A stretch of DNA of 64,000 bases from M55B118 sp964501715 (GTDB taxonomy: Bacteria > Bacillota_I > Bacilli_A > Izemoplasmatales > Izemoplasmataceae): the NCBI GenBank assembly GCA_964501715.1, contig CAZCTR010000006.1, positions 9,364 through 73,363 on the forward strand. The letters run 5' to 3'. Shown here piece after piece: positions 16,165 to 25,474 of the stretch; position 1 is the stretch's first letter, and every line of letters starts with the position of its first letter. The translations under genes were made by a program, and so were the position numbers. Under the pieces are notes generated by a model. The model saw only the letters and a list, made by a program, of their open reading frames with translations. It did no database searches and had not been told where the DNA came from.

Positions 16165-17589
16165 TTAAAGTAGCGCTATTGAATGTTTAAGCCGGTCCTC
16201 AACACGATCCTCGCCCATGATTTCCATCATTTTTGGGAGGTCCGGTCCGTGCATGGCACCGCTGACAGCGATGCGTAAGGGCATGAAGAGCATCTTGCCT
16301 TTCATGGAGGTCTCTTTCCCGCTTTCCTTGACGCATTTTTTGATTGTCTGAGCATCCAGCGGCTCGGTCTGGCGGATTTTTTCAAGGAACGTCTGCAGAA
16401 GCTCCTTGACACCTTCCTGTTTCAAGAATTCCAGGGCGTCGCCTTCGACACTGAACGGTTTCTCAAAAAAATCGCGGTACATATCGACGATTTCCTGACC
16501 ATAACTGAGACGGTCCTTGAATAGCGAGACAAGGTTCTCAAACCAGGTGTCGTCCTTGGTTTCGCCGATGCCCGCTTCAATCAGGTACGGTTTGCAAAGA
16601 GACATGAGCGCTTCATCGGAAAGGGCCTTGATGTAGCGGTTGTTGATGAATGTCAGCTTATCCTTGTCGAATACGGCGGGGGAATTCGACATGCGGGTCT
16701 CATCGAACCGTTTGATCAGTTCTTCCGGTGAGAGGATCTCCTCTTTCTTATCGGGGCTCCATCCGAGCAGGGCGATGAAATTGAAAAGGGCCTCGGGAAG
16801 GAAACCGCGTTCCTTATACTGCTCGATGAATTGAAGGATGTTCCCGTCGCGTTTGGATAGTTTCTTGTGTGCCTCGTTCACAATCAGGGGCATGTGCGCG
16901 AAACCTGGCCTCCGCCATGAGAAAGCATCGTAGACCATGAGCTGTTTCGGGGTGTTGGTGATATGGTCCTCTCCACGAAGCACATGTGAGATCGCCATCA
17001 GATGGTCGTCAACGGCGCATGCGAAATTGTATGTCGGGATGCCGTTCCTTTTCATGATCACCCAGTCGCCGATATCCTCGCTTCTGAACGTGACTTTTCC
17101 TTTCACGATGTCATCGAATGTGAAGGCTGTGTCATCGGGAACCTTGAAACGAATCATGTAGGGTCCGTCCTGATCGGGTTTTCCCAGGCATTTTCGGGAA
17201 TAATGAAGATTGGATTCTCCCCTCGCACGTTTCTTTTCGATTTCCTCTTCGAGTTCCTCGGGGCTGCAGTAGCATTTGTAGGCGAGCCCTTTCTCGATCA
17301 GTTCCTCGGCGAATTTCTGATAGGTTTCCAACCTTTGCAGTTGACGGTAGGGGCCGTAAGGGCCGCCCTTGTCGATCGATTCATCCCAATCGATGCCGAG
17401 CCATTTGAGATATTGCATCTGATTCTCGATGCCTTTCTCCACATTCCTTTTCACATCGGTGTCCTCGATCCTGACCACCATCGTGCCTCCGTGGGCACGG
17501 GCGAAAAGGTAATTGAAAAGGGCTGTCCGGGCATTGCCTATGTGAAGATAGCCCGTCGGGCTAGGTGCGTAGCGTACACGTACATTCAT
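16165..17589 (-). CDS. gltX: glutamyl-tRNA synthetase
   Basis: A 474-residue class Ib synthetase that charges tRNA-Glu. HIGH-type motif PSPTGYLHIGNAR at about 9-21, a Zn-like CYCSPEELEEE segment near 112, and the KMSKS-type motif KLSKRDGN near 248. The C-terminal anticodon-binding domain is complete. The start ATG has AGGAGG upstream. Whether it is discriminating or also charges tRNA-Gln cannot be read here. It has its own promoter at 17629-17657. Confidence 0.97.
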   Translation of the reverse strand: MNVRVRYAPSPTGYLHIGNARTALFNYLFARAHGGTMVVRIEDTDVKRNVEKGIENQMQYLKWLGIDWDESIDKGGPYGPYRQLQRLETYQKFAEELIEKGLAYKCYCSPEELEEEIEKKRARGESNLHYSRKCLGKPDQDGPYMIRFKVPDDTAFTFDDIVKGKVTFRSEDIGDWVIMKRNGIPTYNFACAVDDHLMAISHVLRGEDHITNTPKQLMVYDAFSWRRPGFAHMPLIVNEAHKKLSKRDGNILQFIEQYKERGFLPEALFNFIALLGWSPDKKEEILSPEELIKRFDETRMSNSPAVFDKDKLTFINNRYIKALSDEALMSLCKPYLIEAGIGETKDDTWFENLVSLFKDRLSYGQEIVDMYRDFFEKPFSVEGDALEFLKQEGVKELLQTFLEKIRQTEPLDAQTIKKCVKESGKETSMKGKMLFMPLRIAVSGAMHGPDLPKMMEIMGEDRVEDRLKHSIALL

Positions 17590-17628
17590 GTTTGTGGCCT
17601 CCTGTGAGTCTTGAATCTGGGATAATTC

Positions 17629-17657
17629 ATTATAATACGTTTTTTAGTGCGGGACAA
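17629..17657 (-). promoter_or_regulatory. sigma-A-type promoter of gltX
   Basis: Minus-strand TTGTCC (17652-17657) and TATAAT (17629-17634), spacer 17 bp. It follows the rpsI terminator directly. Confidence 0.72.
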
Positions 17658-17672
17658 GCGTCGGCGGGTATA

Positions 17673-17699
17673 AAAAAAAGCACACGGAGTGCTTTTTTT
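17673..17699 (-). terminator. rho-independent terminator after rpsI
   Basis: Stem of A7-GCAC / GTGC-T7 with a 5-base loop; the T run on the minus strand follows immediately. It lies 10 bp past the rpsI stop. Confidence 0.85.
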
Positions 17700-17708
17700 A
17701 TGAAGTCA

Positions 17709-18104
17709 TTAACGTTTCGAGAATTGTGGCGCTTTACGGGCCTTACGCAATCCGTATTTCTTGCGTTCGACGGCACGCGGGTCACGGGTGACCAATCCGG
17801 CGCGTTTCAAAGGTTTGCGATAATCGTCGTTCACTTCGATGAGTGCACGGGTGATTCCGTGACGGATGGCTCCGGCTTGTCCGGAAATGCCGCCACCTTG
17901 GACGTTGACAGAGATGTCGAATGATTTCTCGGAGTCGGTGATCGCAAGCGGCTGATTGACATCGAGCCGAACGGCGGGAGACGGAATGTAATCTTCAAAC
18001 GGACGGCCGTTGACTGTCACTTTGCCTGTGCCAGGCGTAAGCGTGACGCGTGCGACAGAACTTTTTCTGCGACCAAGACCTTGGTATTTCACTTCGTTTG
18101 CCAT
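17709..18104 (-). CDS. rpsI: 30S ribosomal protein S9
   Basis: A 131-residue S9 whose C-terminal tail APQFSKR reaches the P-site tRNA. It shows the conserved GRRKSSVARV segment near the N terminus and QGGGISGQAGAIRHGI in the middle. It follows rplM by 12 bp, the conserved rplM-rpsI pair, and is closed by the terminator at 17673-17699. Confidence 0.97.
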   Translation of the reverse strand: MANEVKYQGLGRRKSSVARVTLTPGTGKVTVNGRPFEDYIPSPAVRLDVNQPLAITDSEKSFDISVNVQGGGISGQAGAIRHGITRALIEVNDDYRKPLKRAGLVTRDPRAVERKKYGLRKARKAPQFSKR

Positions 18105-18116
18105 GTTCGTTCCCTC

Positions 18117-18551
18117 CTAACCTTTCAACTCTAGCGCTTCAGGCTGTTGAGCCTGATGCGGATGTTCGCTTCCCGGATATACAAACAGCTTCTGTGCCTG
18201 CTTGCGTCCGAGTTTCCCATGAGGGAGCATGCCTTTGATGGCGAGTTCCACCATGCGGATCGGATGCGTGCGGTTCATCTCTGTAGCCGTGACGGACTTG
18301 AAACCGCCGGCATACTGAGAATGCCTGTAGTATTTTTTATCCTGCCATTTTCTACCTGTGAGTTTAATGTCTTTTGCGTTGACGACAATGACATAGTCGC
18401 CGCAATCGACGTGCGGGGTAAACGTTGGTTTGTGTTTGCCTCTCAAAACCGTGGCCACTTCAGTGGATAAGCGTCCGAGGGTTTTGTCCTTGGCATCGAC
18501 GACGAACCATTTGCGTTCAACGTTTTCGCCTTTCGCCATGTATGTTTTCAT
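18117..18551 (-). CDS. rplM: 50S ribosomal protein L13
   Basis: A 144-residue L13, an early 50S assembly protein. Conserved segments: WFVVDAKDKTLGRLST near residue 15, GDYVIVVNAKDIKLTG, and MLPHGKLGRKQAQKL. The start MKTYMAK is preceded by AGGAGG; a second Met at residue 5 is possible. First gene of rplM-rpsI, with a promoter at 18620-18648 and a short leader that may be an L13 leader RNA. Confidence 0.97.
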   Translation of the reverse strand: MKTYMAKGENVERKWFVVDAKDKTLGRLSTEVATVLRGKHKPTFTPHVDCGDYVIVVNAKDIKLTGRKWQDKKYYRHSQYAGGFKSVTATEMNRTHPIRMVELAIKGMLPHGKLGRKQAQKLFVYPGSEHPHQAQQPEALELKG

Positions 18552-18564
18552 AGTGCTAGCCTCC

Positions 18565-18612
18565 TATTATCTTCTCATAGTCGGGCTATAAGGGAGATTC
18601 GAAAAATGTACC
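18565..18612 (-). promoter_or_regulatory. possible L13 leader in the rplM 5' UTR
   Basis: The roughly 60-nt leader between the rplM promoter and SD contains ATAGCCCGACTATGAGAAG, in which ATAG / CTAT can pair around GCCCGA, close to the SD. Position and composition recall the Bacillota L13 leader, but I cannot confirm the family match without a covariance search. Confidence 0.4.
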
Positions 18613-18619
18613 GACGTAT

Positions 18620-18648
18620 ATAATAGCCGATTTGCGTGTGAATGTCAA
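18620..18648 (-). promoter_or_regulatory. sigma-A-type promoter of rplM-rpsI
   Basis: Minus-strand TTGACA (18643-18648) and TATTAT (18620-18625), spacer 17 bp, just downstream of the metG stop. Confidence 0.85.
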
Positions 18649-18674
18649 ACCATTTGTGCGGATTATTGGTAATT

Positions 18675-20612
18675 TTAAGAGACGGTGTCCCCGGGTTTGA
18701 GGCCATCGACTTCAAGCAACTCCATTTCGTCTTTTCCGGAGCCCGCGAGAAGCATCCCTTCGCTCTTCTCACCGCGGAGGGTGACCGGTTCCAAATTGCG
18801 GATGATGACCACTTTCTTGCCGATGAGCTCGTCTGGCCCATAGTGTTTGGCGATGCCGGCGACAAGCTGTCTGAGGCGTCCTTCTCCGGCATCGACCTTG
18901 AGGACCAGAAGCTTGTCCGCATTCGGGTGGGCTTTGGCGGATTTGATCTTCGCGATGCGCAAGTCAAGTTTGGAGAAATCATCGATCGAAGCGAGATTCC
19001 CCTCCTCTTCTTCCCCGCTCTCAACTGAATCATCGTCTCCGCGGACGATTTTCTTGAGCTTGTCGACTTCCTTCTCGACATCGAGTCTCGGAAAGAGCGG
19101 TTTGCCCTTATGAACGACTTGATATGCTGTTTGTGCGCCATAATAAAGCGCCTGCCATGAGCGGGCATCCTCAGTGACACCGAGTTGCTTGAAGAGGGAT
19201 TCGCTCGCCTCGATGAGAATCGGTTTGAGAAGAATGCCGATCTGACGCAAGGACTCACTCAAGTGATAAAGCACGTTCTCAAGTTCATCTTGCTTGTCTT
19301 CATCCTTCGCGAGAATCCAGGGGGTCGTCTCGTCGATGTACTTGTTCGTCCTGGAAATAAGTTTCCATAGACTTCTGATGGCTTCTGAGACCTTTAACGC
19401 CTCCATGTTCTCAGTGAAGGATTCCGGTGTCTCTTTCATGAGCGCCTCCAAGGAGTCGTCATAGTCGGTGGACCCTTCATGGTTTTCAGCGATCTTGCCG
19501 TCAAAATACTTGTTGATCATCGTGATGGTGCGGTTCAATAGGTTGCCGAAGTCATTCGCGAGATCGAAGTTGATCCGGTCGACAAATGTCTCAGGGGTGA
19601 AAAGCCCGTCTCCGCCATAGGGCAGTTCTCGAAGAAGGTAGTACCTTAGCTCATCCAACCCATAATGCTTAAGCAATGTGTCGGGATAGATCACACCGCC
19701 TTTGGATTTGCTCATCTTGCCCTCTTTCATCATGTAAAAGCCGTGGGCGTGAAGCCTGAAATTGACAGGGATGTCAAGCGACATCAGCATGATCGGCCAG
19801 AAGATGGCATGAAAACGCAGAATGTCTTTCCCCACGACATGGAGGACCTCGTCGCCGTTCCAATATTTTTGGAACTTTCCGTCGTCATCGGTGCCGTATC
19901 CGAGCGCGCTGATGTAGTTCGAGAGCGCGTCGATCCACACATAGACCACGTGCTTCGGATTGGATACGACCTTGATGCCCCAGTCGAATGTGGTCCTTGA
20001 GACCGAAAGGTCGTTAAGACCCTGTTTGATGAATGATAGCACTTCGTTTCGACGTGATTCAGGGGTGATGAAGTCCGGGTTGTTCTCTATGAATGTCTGA
20101 AGACGCTTCTCATATTTCGAGAGCTTCAAGAAATAGCTTTCCTCTTCGAGCCAGGAAACCTCGCGTCCACAATCAGGGCAGGTCTTCCCTTCCTCGAGCT
20201 GACCCTCTGTGAAGAAGGATTCACAGTGCATGCAATAATATCCGCTATAGGTCCCGAGATAGATATCCCCTTGGTTCAAGAGCTGTTCGAAGATTTTCTG
20301 CACGACTGTCTTGTGGCGTTTCTCAGTTGTGCGGATAAAATCGTCGTAGGAAATCTTGAGACGGTCCCAAAGCGCCCTTGTCTGTTCCGCCATCTCGTCG
20401 ACGTGCTTGATCGGGTCAAGTCCGCGCTCTTCAGCGACTGACTCGATTTTCTTTCCGTGTTCATCCATGCCGGTGAGATAGTATGTGTCGTACCCCCGGA
20501 GTTGCTTGTAGCGTTTGAGGGCATCACAAAGCACCGTGGTGTAGGTGTTTCCGATGTGCAACTTCCCGCTCGGATAGTAGATTGGGGTGGTGACATAATA
20601 GGTTTTGGCCAT
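18675..20612 (-). CDS. metG: methionyl-tRNA synthetase with C-terminal tRNA-binding domain
   Basis: A 645-residue class I synthetase. The start at 20612 is set by AGGAGTGATTCTC. HIGH-type motif PSGKLHIGNTY lies near residue 15-25, the single zinc knuckle is CMHC...CPDC near 126-147, and KMSKSKGG is near 298. The last about 105 residues (from LDLRIAKIKSAKAHPNADK) form the EMAP-II/Trbp111-type tRNA-binding domain. It charges both the initiator and elongator tRNA-Met found at 63.3-63.7 kb. It lies 6 bp past rsmI. Confidence 0.97.
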   Translation of the reverse strand: MAKTYYVTTPIYYPSGKLHIGNTYTTVLCDALKRYKQLRGYDTYYLTGMDEHGKKIESVAEERGLDPIKHVDEMAEQTRALWDRLKISYDDFIRTTEKRHKTVVQKIFEQLLNQGDIYLGTYSGYYCMHCESFFTEGQLEEGKTCPDCGREVSWLEEESYFLKLSKYEKRLQTFIENNPDFITPESRRNEVLSFIKQGLNDLSVSRTTFDWGIKVVSNPKHVVYVWIDALSNYISALGYGTDDDGKFQKYWNGDEVLHVVGKDILRFHAIFWPIMLMSLDIPVNFRLHAHGFYMMKEGKMSKSKGGVIYPDTLLKHYGLDELRYYLLRELPYGGDGLFTPETFVDRINFDLANDFGNLLNRTITMINKYFDGKIAENHEGSTDYDDSLEALMKETPESFTENMEALKVSEAIRSLWKLISRTNKYIDETTPWILAKDEDKQDELENVLYHLSESLRQIGILLKPILIEASESLFKQLGVTEDARSWQALYYGAQTAYQVVHKGKPLFPRLDVEKEVDKLKKIVRGDDDSVESGEEEEGNLASIDDFSKLDLRIAKIKSAKAHPNADKLLVLKVDAGEGRLRQLVAGIAKHYGPDELIGKKVVIIRNLEPVTLRGEKSEGMLLAGSGKDEMELLEVDGLKPGDTVS

Positions 20613-20617
20613 GAGAA

Positions 20618-21487
20618 TCACTCCTGTTTTGATTGCTTGAATTGTTGTTTATAAATTTGATACGCCATATAGACGTCGTTTTTTTTCACGTTTTGCGCTT
20701 TGGCGACCATTTTGATCGCCTCTTTTTCCTTGACACCGTCTTCCATCAAGAGCTCGATGCGTTCGATCCAGGTCTCACGGTCCATGGCCGTCTTCTCGGT
20801 GAACCCTTCGACGAGCACGACCATCTCCCCTTTGAGACCGCTCAAGTCCACGTCCTCATCGGAATGAAAACGGATGCGTTCCTCAAAATGCTTTGTAAGC
20901 TCACGGGCGATCACGACCTCGCGTCGGTCGAAGATGGTTCGTACGCTGTCCACCAGGGACTGGATCCTATGGGGGCTTTCGTAGAATATGAGCGTGTAAG
21001 GCTCCCAGCGCAATTGTCTGAGCTCACGTTCCCGGGCGGTTTCCTTGTTCGGAAGAAATCCGACGAAAAGATGGGGAACAGTCGTGAGTCCACTTATGAT
21101 GAGCCCATTCAACGCCGCGGCGGCTCCGGGAACAGGCACGACCGGATGCCCTGCTCTCGCGACTTCGCGAACCAGCCCTTCCCCGGGGTCGCTCAACAAG
21201 GGGGTCCCCGCATCGCTTATCAAAGCGACGGTCTCGCCTCGCTTCAAAGCATCCAGGACCGACTTCAACCGTCTCGACTCATTGTGAAGATGAAAGCTTT
21301 CCATCGGAGTGTTGATGCCGTAATGCTTAAGCAACACACCGCTTGTGCGGGTGTCTTCGGCATAAATCCTGTCCACATGGTTCAGCGTGTTCACAGCACG
21401 GTATGTCATGTCTTCAAGGTTGCCTATGGGTGTGGCGACGAGATAAAGCTTGGCCTGATTCGTCTGAAAGCTCGATAAACGTTCCAT
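20618..21487 (-). CDS. rsmI: 16S rRNA (cytidine1402-2'-O)-methyltransferase
   Basis: A 289-residue tetrapyrrole-methylase-fold enzyme. ATPIGNLED at 18-26, SDAGTPLLSDPG and VPGAAAAL are the RsmI signatures. The start at 21487 has GAGGTGA upstream. Known role: 2'-O-methylation of C1402 in the 16S decoding centre. It sits between trmN6 and metG as in Bacillota (yabB-yazA-yabC-metS region), although the usual YazA/GIY-YIG gene is absent. Confidence 0.96.
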   Translation of the reverse strand: MERLSSFQTNQAKLYLVATPIGNLEDMTYRAVNTLNHVDRIYAEDTRTSGVLLKHYGINTPMESFHLHNESRRLKSVLDALKRGETVALISDAGTPLLSDPGEGLVREVARAGHPVVPVPGAAAALNGLIISGLTTVPHLFVGFLPNKETARERELRQLRWEPYTLIFYESPHRIQSLVDSVRTIFDRREVVIARELTKHFEERIRFHSDEDVDLSGLKGEMVVLVEGFTEKTAMDRETWIERIELLMEDGVKEKEAIKMVAKAQNVKKNDVYMAYQIYKQQFKQSKQE

Positions 21488-21491
21488 GGGC

Positions 21492-22235
21492 TCACCTCTT
21501 TTTTCCAAAGATACGCAGTGTCTCTTCACTGTAGGCGCCACTGCCGTCTTCATGGACATAAAGAGGTGGAAGCACCTTCATCGACTGCCCGGCATTGTTG
21601 GCGGCATCAACGAGCACCATGGTGGCCTCGGATCCGCTCCTGGGATGAACCAGGCGTAAGCGTTTCACACTGAACGCATGTTTAGAAAGCGTCAATAACA
21701 CCTCATCAAGCCTTTGGGCCCGATGCACCATCACAAGTCGCCCTTTATCCTTGAGCAGTTTCTTGGATGTGACCACGATGTCTTCAAGCGAGATGGAGAC
21801 CTCGTGGCGTGCGAGTTTCTTGTATTCGCTTCCGCTCACGTTGGAATGGCGACTATATTTGAAGAACGGGGGGTTGCAAGTGATCAGGTCCATGCTGGTC
21901 GGGGGGAGATGACGAAGGGCGTGCCTGAAGTCCTCGTGAAGAATGGAGATGGTGGCTTCAAGCGCGTTGAGACTGATGTTCCTGCTCGCAATGTCCGCGA
22001 CCTCCTTCTGTATTTCGAAGGCTGTGATGCGGAGGTCTTTCTTCCGGGTTGAAAGAAAGAGCGGGATAGGGGCGAACCCCGTCCCGATATCCACCGCCCG
22101 CCTGATTTTCTTTGTGATTGGGGCGAAATCCGCCACAAGGACGGAATCCAAAGAGAAATTGAGCATGTCCGGTCGCTGGATGATTTTCAAACCTTCAAAC
22201 CCTAGTAAATCGTTGACGACCTCGTCACTGGTCAT
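21492..22235 (-). CDS. tRNA1(Val) (adenine37-N6)-methyltransferase family protein, YabB-like
   Basis: A 247-residue Rossmann methyltransferase. The SAM motif is VDIGTGFAPIPLFL (about 48-61) and the catalytic motif is NPPFF (TCNPPFFKYSRHSN), typical of TrmN6/YabB N6-adenine tRNA enzymes. It overlaps the 3' end of ricT by 11 bp and lies 4 bp before rsmI. The substrate is inferred from family and context. Confidence 0.92.
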   Translation of the reverse strand: MTSDEVVNDLLGFEGLKIIQRPDMLNFSLDSVLVADFAPITKKIRRAVDIGTGFAPIPLFLSTRKKDLRITAFEIQKEVADIASRNISLNALEATISILHEDFRHALRHLPPTSMDLITCNPPFFKYSRHSNVSGSEYKKLARHEVSISLEDIVVTSKKLLKDKGRLVMVHRAQRLDEVLLTLSKHAFSVKRLRLVHPRSGSEATMVLVDAANNAGQSMKVLPPLYVHEDGSGAYSEETLRIFGKKR

Positions 22236-23067
22236 GGCTGTTCACATGATCAAGCGGATCGTATTCATGGATTTTCAATAGCTCATCGACCGTGAAATCG
22301 TCATAAACGTCTTCTTCGAAGCGGACCCTGACTTGTTTTTCGAGGATGTTGACCGAAACGACTTTCGCCTCCCCTTTCGGGGTTTCGACTTTCGAATAGA
22401 GTTTCGGCAGGTCCTTCCTGTGTTCGATGTAGGTTTCATTCTCATAGCGGATGCAGCATAGAAGCTTGCCGCACAACCCTGAGATGTTCGAAGGGTTCAA
22501 CGACAGGTTCTGATTTTTGGCCATGCGGATCGAGACGGTCTCGAACTCGCCTAGGAAGGTGCTGCAACATAGCAAGTATCCGCAGGGACCGATGCCTCCG
22601 AGGAATTTCGCGCCATCGCGCGCGCCCACTTGACGGAGTTCAATCCTCACATGGAACTCGTTGGCGAGGTCCTTGACAAGCTCCCGGAAATCGACCCGCC
22701 CCTCCGCGGTGAAATAGACCACCAGTTTCGAACGGTCAAGCATGTATTCGGCATCGAGCAGCTTCATATCGAGATTGTGCTTGTTGACGTAGTATTTGCA
22801 GGATGACAAGACATGTTCGACATCTTCTCTGTTCTTCCTGCGTTTTTGAAAATCTTTCTCCGTCGCTTTTCTCAAGACAGGTTTCAGCGACGCCGCCAGA
22901 TCTTTATCATTAATGGTTTTAACTTCTTCCATGATTTCTCCTATTTCAAGCCCTCTCACGGTTTCCACAACCACTTCCTCACCCAAGGTGAGTTCCATGT
23001 TGTTCGGATCGAAATAATATTTCTTTCCTGCGGTCTTGAAACGGATGCCAACCACTTTATTCGCCAT
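22225..23067 (-). CDS. ricT: PSP1-domain regulatory complex protein RicT (YaaT)
   Basis: A 280-residue PSP1 protein. The start at 23067 follows AAGGATG. Six cysteines lie in two clusters (C162, C167, C168 and C199, C204, C205), matching the Fe-S-ligating cysteines known for B. subtilis YaaT in the Y-complex (YaaT-YlbF-YmcA) that affects RNase Y processing. YlbF and YmcA are not in the window. It overlaps holB by 11 bp. YabA, often next door, is missing. Confidence 0.93.
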   Translation of the reverse strand: MANKVVGIRFKTAGKKYYFDPNNMELTLGEEVVVETVRGLEIGEIMEEVKTINDKDLAASLKPVLRKATEKDFQKRRKNREDVEHVLSSCKYYVNKHNLDMKLLDAEYMLDRSKLVVYFTAEGRVDFRELVKDLANEFHVRIELRQVGARDGAKFLGGIGPCGYLLCCSTFLGEFETVSIRMAKNQNLSLNPSNISGLCGKLLCCIRYENETYIEHRKDLPKLYSKVETPKGEAKVVSVNILEKQVRVRFEEDVYDDFTVDELLKIHEYDPLDHVNSHDQ

Positions 23068-24049
23068 AGGACATCCTTCTTTCAAGTTCGATCATGACAT
23101 TGTCCAAAGCCAGACGAACATTGATGTAGTTTTTGAGTGCAGCCTTGATGGAAATGAAACGCTCGACAATCTTCAGAAGGTCGGTTAATGCATAGCGTTC
23201 GGACAGTTCCATCGAGGTCTCCGCATGTTCAGCGAAAACCATATCGGTTTGATTCCCTATTTTACCATAAACCATGTCCTTTTGATAGTGTATGCACACA
23301 TCCAGGACCTGTTCAGGATGATTCCAAAGATACGTTGCGAGGTGTTCGTGAAAAGCCAGAAGCGGAGAGTTCCCCTTTGCGATCGCATCATACATGGCGA
23401 CCGTATCGTCCAGAATGCCGACCAGGTTTTCATCATTCACATACGCTTCGGCATCCCCCAAGGTGCTATACAGCCTCGAAGCGAGTCTCGAGAGCGTCTG
23501 GTCGTATCCGAGGTCCAAGAGCGCCCGCTCGATCGAAGTGGCCGGCAAAGGATGAAAAGGCACCTTCTGCGACCTGGATATGATGGTGGGAAGCAAGTGC
23601 GAGAGGTCATCGGTGATCAATATCCCATAGATGTCCTTGTGAGGCTCTTCAAGAAATTTAAGCAACGCATTTGAGGCATAGGCGTTCATGGTATCCGCCT
23701 GATCGATGATATAGACTTTCGGACCCTCTTCGAGCGCGGTCCGGTTGAAATCGTGCTGGAGCTTCTGGATATCCTCTTTCAGGATCTGCGTCTTCGTCGG
23801 TCTGACGATATGCAGATTGGGGTGGGTCATATGACTGACCCTCTTGCAGTGGTGGCATTCGCCACAAGGGCTGAGGGATGAGGAATCATTGCAAAGAAGC
23901 ATGGACGCAAAAAAGAGCGCCGCCTCCATCTTCATAGTGCCCGCGTGACCTTCGAAAATATAGGCATGGGACAAGCGGTCGTTTCTGTAGCTGTTCTCCA
24001 GGAATCCTACCGCGGTTTTCTGCGCCTCTTTCAAAGCCGTGTATTCCAT
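23057..24049 (-). CDS. holB: DNA polymerase III subunit delta'
   Basis: A 330-residue clamp-loader subunit. The AAA+ fold is present, but the Walker A position reads EGHAGTMKM without the lysine/threonine pattern, as expected for the non-ATPase delta' subunit. The zinc site is C53, C62, C65, C68. IIDQADTMNAYASNALLKFLEEP is the conserved sensor/arginine region. It lies 11 bp after tmk, as in other Bacillota. Confidence 0.94.
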   Translation of the reverse strand: MEYTALKEAQKTAVGFLENSYRNDRLSHAYIFEGHAGTMKMEAALFFASMLLCNDSSSLSPCGECHHCKRVSHMTHPNLHIVRPTKTQILKEDIQKLQHDFNRTALEEGPKVYIIDQADTMNAYASNALLKFLEEPHKDIYGILITDDLSHLLPTIISRSQKVPFHPLPATSIERALLDLGYDQTLSRLASRLYSTLGDAEAYVNDENLVGILDDTVAMYDAIAKGNSPLLAFHEHLATYLWNHPEQVLDVCIHYQKDMVYGKIGNQTDMVFAEHAETSMELSERYALTDLLKIVERFISIKAALKNYINVRLALDNVMIELERRMSYGE

Positions 24050-24059
24050 CTTACCACCT

Positions 24060-24680
24060 TCAGATCACATCGTCGAGAATGGCGATGACATCGTCGACAA
24101 CGGATTCGATGTCCCGGTTGCCATCAATGACCTTGATTCTATCCGGATACTCTTTGAGTAGTTGCTTGTAGCCTTCATAAACATCGGTGTGGAATTGTAT
24201 GCTCTCCAAGTCGAGTCGGTCGATCTTGCGGGCGTTGTCGAAAACCCTAGCGAGACCGATCTCAGGCGGGACATCGATGAAAAACGTAAGATCAGGCATC
24301 GTGTCCTCTATGGCAAACTTGTTAAGCATGTATATGTTGTCTATGCCTAGCTTTCGGCCGGCACCTTGATATGCGAGCGAACTGTCGATGAAACGGTCGC
24401 ACAGAACGATTTTTCCCGCATCCAGCGCAGGCCAGATCTTTTCCACTATATGTTGTCTTCTGGAAGCCGCATACATCAAGGCTTCAGTCCTTGCATCCAT
24501 TTCCTTGTTGTTGACATCGAGAATGACATCGCGAATCAGCTCCGAAATCCTGATGCCACCCGGTTCCCGTGTGCTGACAAAATCAAGCCCTTTCTCATGG
24601 AGCCTGTTTTCGACGGCTCTAAGGATGCTGGTCTTGCCTGAACCCTCAGGCCCTTCGAAAGTGATGAATTTCTTTGTCAC
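24060..24680 (-). CDS. tmk: thymidylate kinase
   Basis: A 206-residue dTMP kinase that makes dTDP. P-loop GPEGSGKT at 10-17, TREPGG near 37, and the DRF motif LCDRFIDSSLAYQG. The start is a GTG (24678-24680) with GGGAG 9 bases upstream. First gene of the tmk-holB-ricT-trmN6-rsmI-metG operon, divergent from the metal ABC transporter. Confidence 0.96.
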   Translation of the reverse strand: MTKKFITFEGPEGSGKTSILRAVENRLHEKGLDFVSTREPGGIRISELIRDVILDVNNKEMDARTEALMYAASRRQHIVEKIWPALDAGKIVLCDRFIDSSLAYQGAGRKLGIDNIYMLNKFAIEDTMPDLTFFIDVPPEIGLARVFDNARKIDRLDLESIQFHTDVYEGYKQLLKEYPDRIKVIDGNRDIESVVDDVIAILDDVI

Positions 24681-24708
24681 GGGCTTTCACTCCCTTTCTA
24701 CTTTAAGT

Positions 24709-24717
24709 ATTATCGCA
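24709..24717 (-). promoter_or_regulatory. extended -10 promoter of tmk operon
   Basis: Minus-strand TGCGATAAT (-10 GATAAT at 24709-24714 with a TGn extension). The -35 region is weak (TTTAAA at 17 bp). Confidence 0.5.
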
Positions 24718-24766
24718 CATTTCACCCCATTTTTAAACACGATTTTGAGAATAAGAGCCTCCTATG

Positions 24767-24775
24767 TGTTATAAT
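24767..24775 (+). promoter_or_regulatory. extended -10 promoter of the metal ABC transporter
   Basis: Plus-strand TGTTATAAT (-10 hexamer 24770-24775). A small inverted repeat AATG-AG-CATT overlaps the 3' side of the -10 and could be part of a metalloregulator operator, but it is too short to assign. Confidence 0.55.
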
Positions 24776-24805
24776 GAGCATTGATACAAAAGGGAGGCCC
24801 GGGCC

Positions 24806-25474
24806 ATGCGCATAAGTGTTAACAATCTCTCCTTCGGTTATGACTACAGAACCGTGTTGAAAAACATCTCTTTTTCTATCGAGAGCGGTGATTTTTTAAT
24901 CATTGTCGGGAAAAACGGAAGCGGGAAATCCACACTTGTCAAATGTCTTTTGGGAATCAACCGGGTCCCCGAAGGAAAGATCCATCTTGATGATATCGAG
25001 ATCAACGAATATGAAAAATGGATCAATATCGGTTATGTCCCTCAGAAATTTGATGATTTCAACTATGAGTTCCCCATCACAGTCAACGAAATATTGAGTG
25101 TGTCCAAACTCAGTAAAAAAGACGACAATGAAAAGCTGAGCATCATGGACAAATTAAGCATTCTTGAACTTCAAAACGAAAATATCAACACGCTCTCAGG
25201 CGGTCAGCTTCAGAGGGTGTTCATAGCCCGTGCGCTCTTGAACCATCCGTCCCTTCTCATCCTTGATGAGCCCACCGTCGGAGTGGACAAGGACAATACA
25301 GACAAGTTTTACCGCGTCGTCAACCAGTTGAATGACGAAGGCGTCACCATCATCCTGATATCCCATGACCTGCAAACTTCAAGGGCCAATTTTTCTCATG
25401 CCATGTGGCTTGACGAAGGAGTCGCGACTCTCAAGGATGTCAGCGAAGTCGCGCTCGGGGGTGAGCGCTCATGA
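24806..25474 (+). CDS. metal ABC transporter ATP-binding protein, ZnuC/MntB-like
   Basis: A 222-residue ABC ATPase. Walker A GKNGSGKST at 35-43, signature LSGGQLQR near 133, Walker B LLILDEP and an H-loop ISHD. Together with the overlapping ABC-3-type permease it forms the cytoplasmic part of a Zn/Mn importer. GGGAGG precedes the ATG. It is the first of the few plus-strand operons in the window. Metal specificity cannot be decided from sequence. Confidence 0.92.
   Translation: MRISVNNLSFGYDYRTVLKNISFSIESGDFLIIVGKNGSGKSTLVKCLLGINRVPEGKIHLDDIEINEYEKWINIGYVPQKFDDFNYEFPITVNEILSVSKLSKKDDNEKLSIMDKLSILELQNENINTLSGGQLQRVFIARALLNHPSLLILDEPTVGVDKDNTDKFYRVVNQLNDEGVTIILISHDLQTSRANFSHAMWLDEGVATLKDVSEVALGGERS

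Noticed and set aside
24767..24790. A Zur box before the metal transporter
   Set aside because: Only AATG-AG-CATT is palindromic there; this is too short and not the known Zur or MntR consensus.
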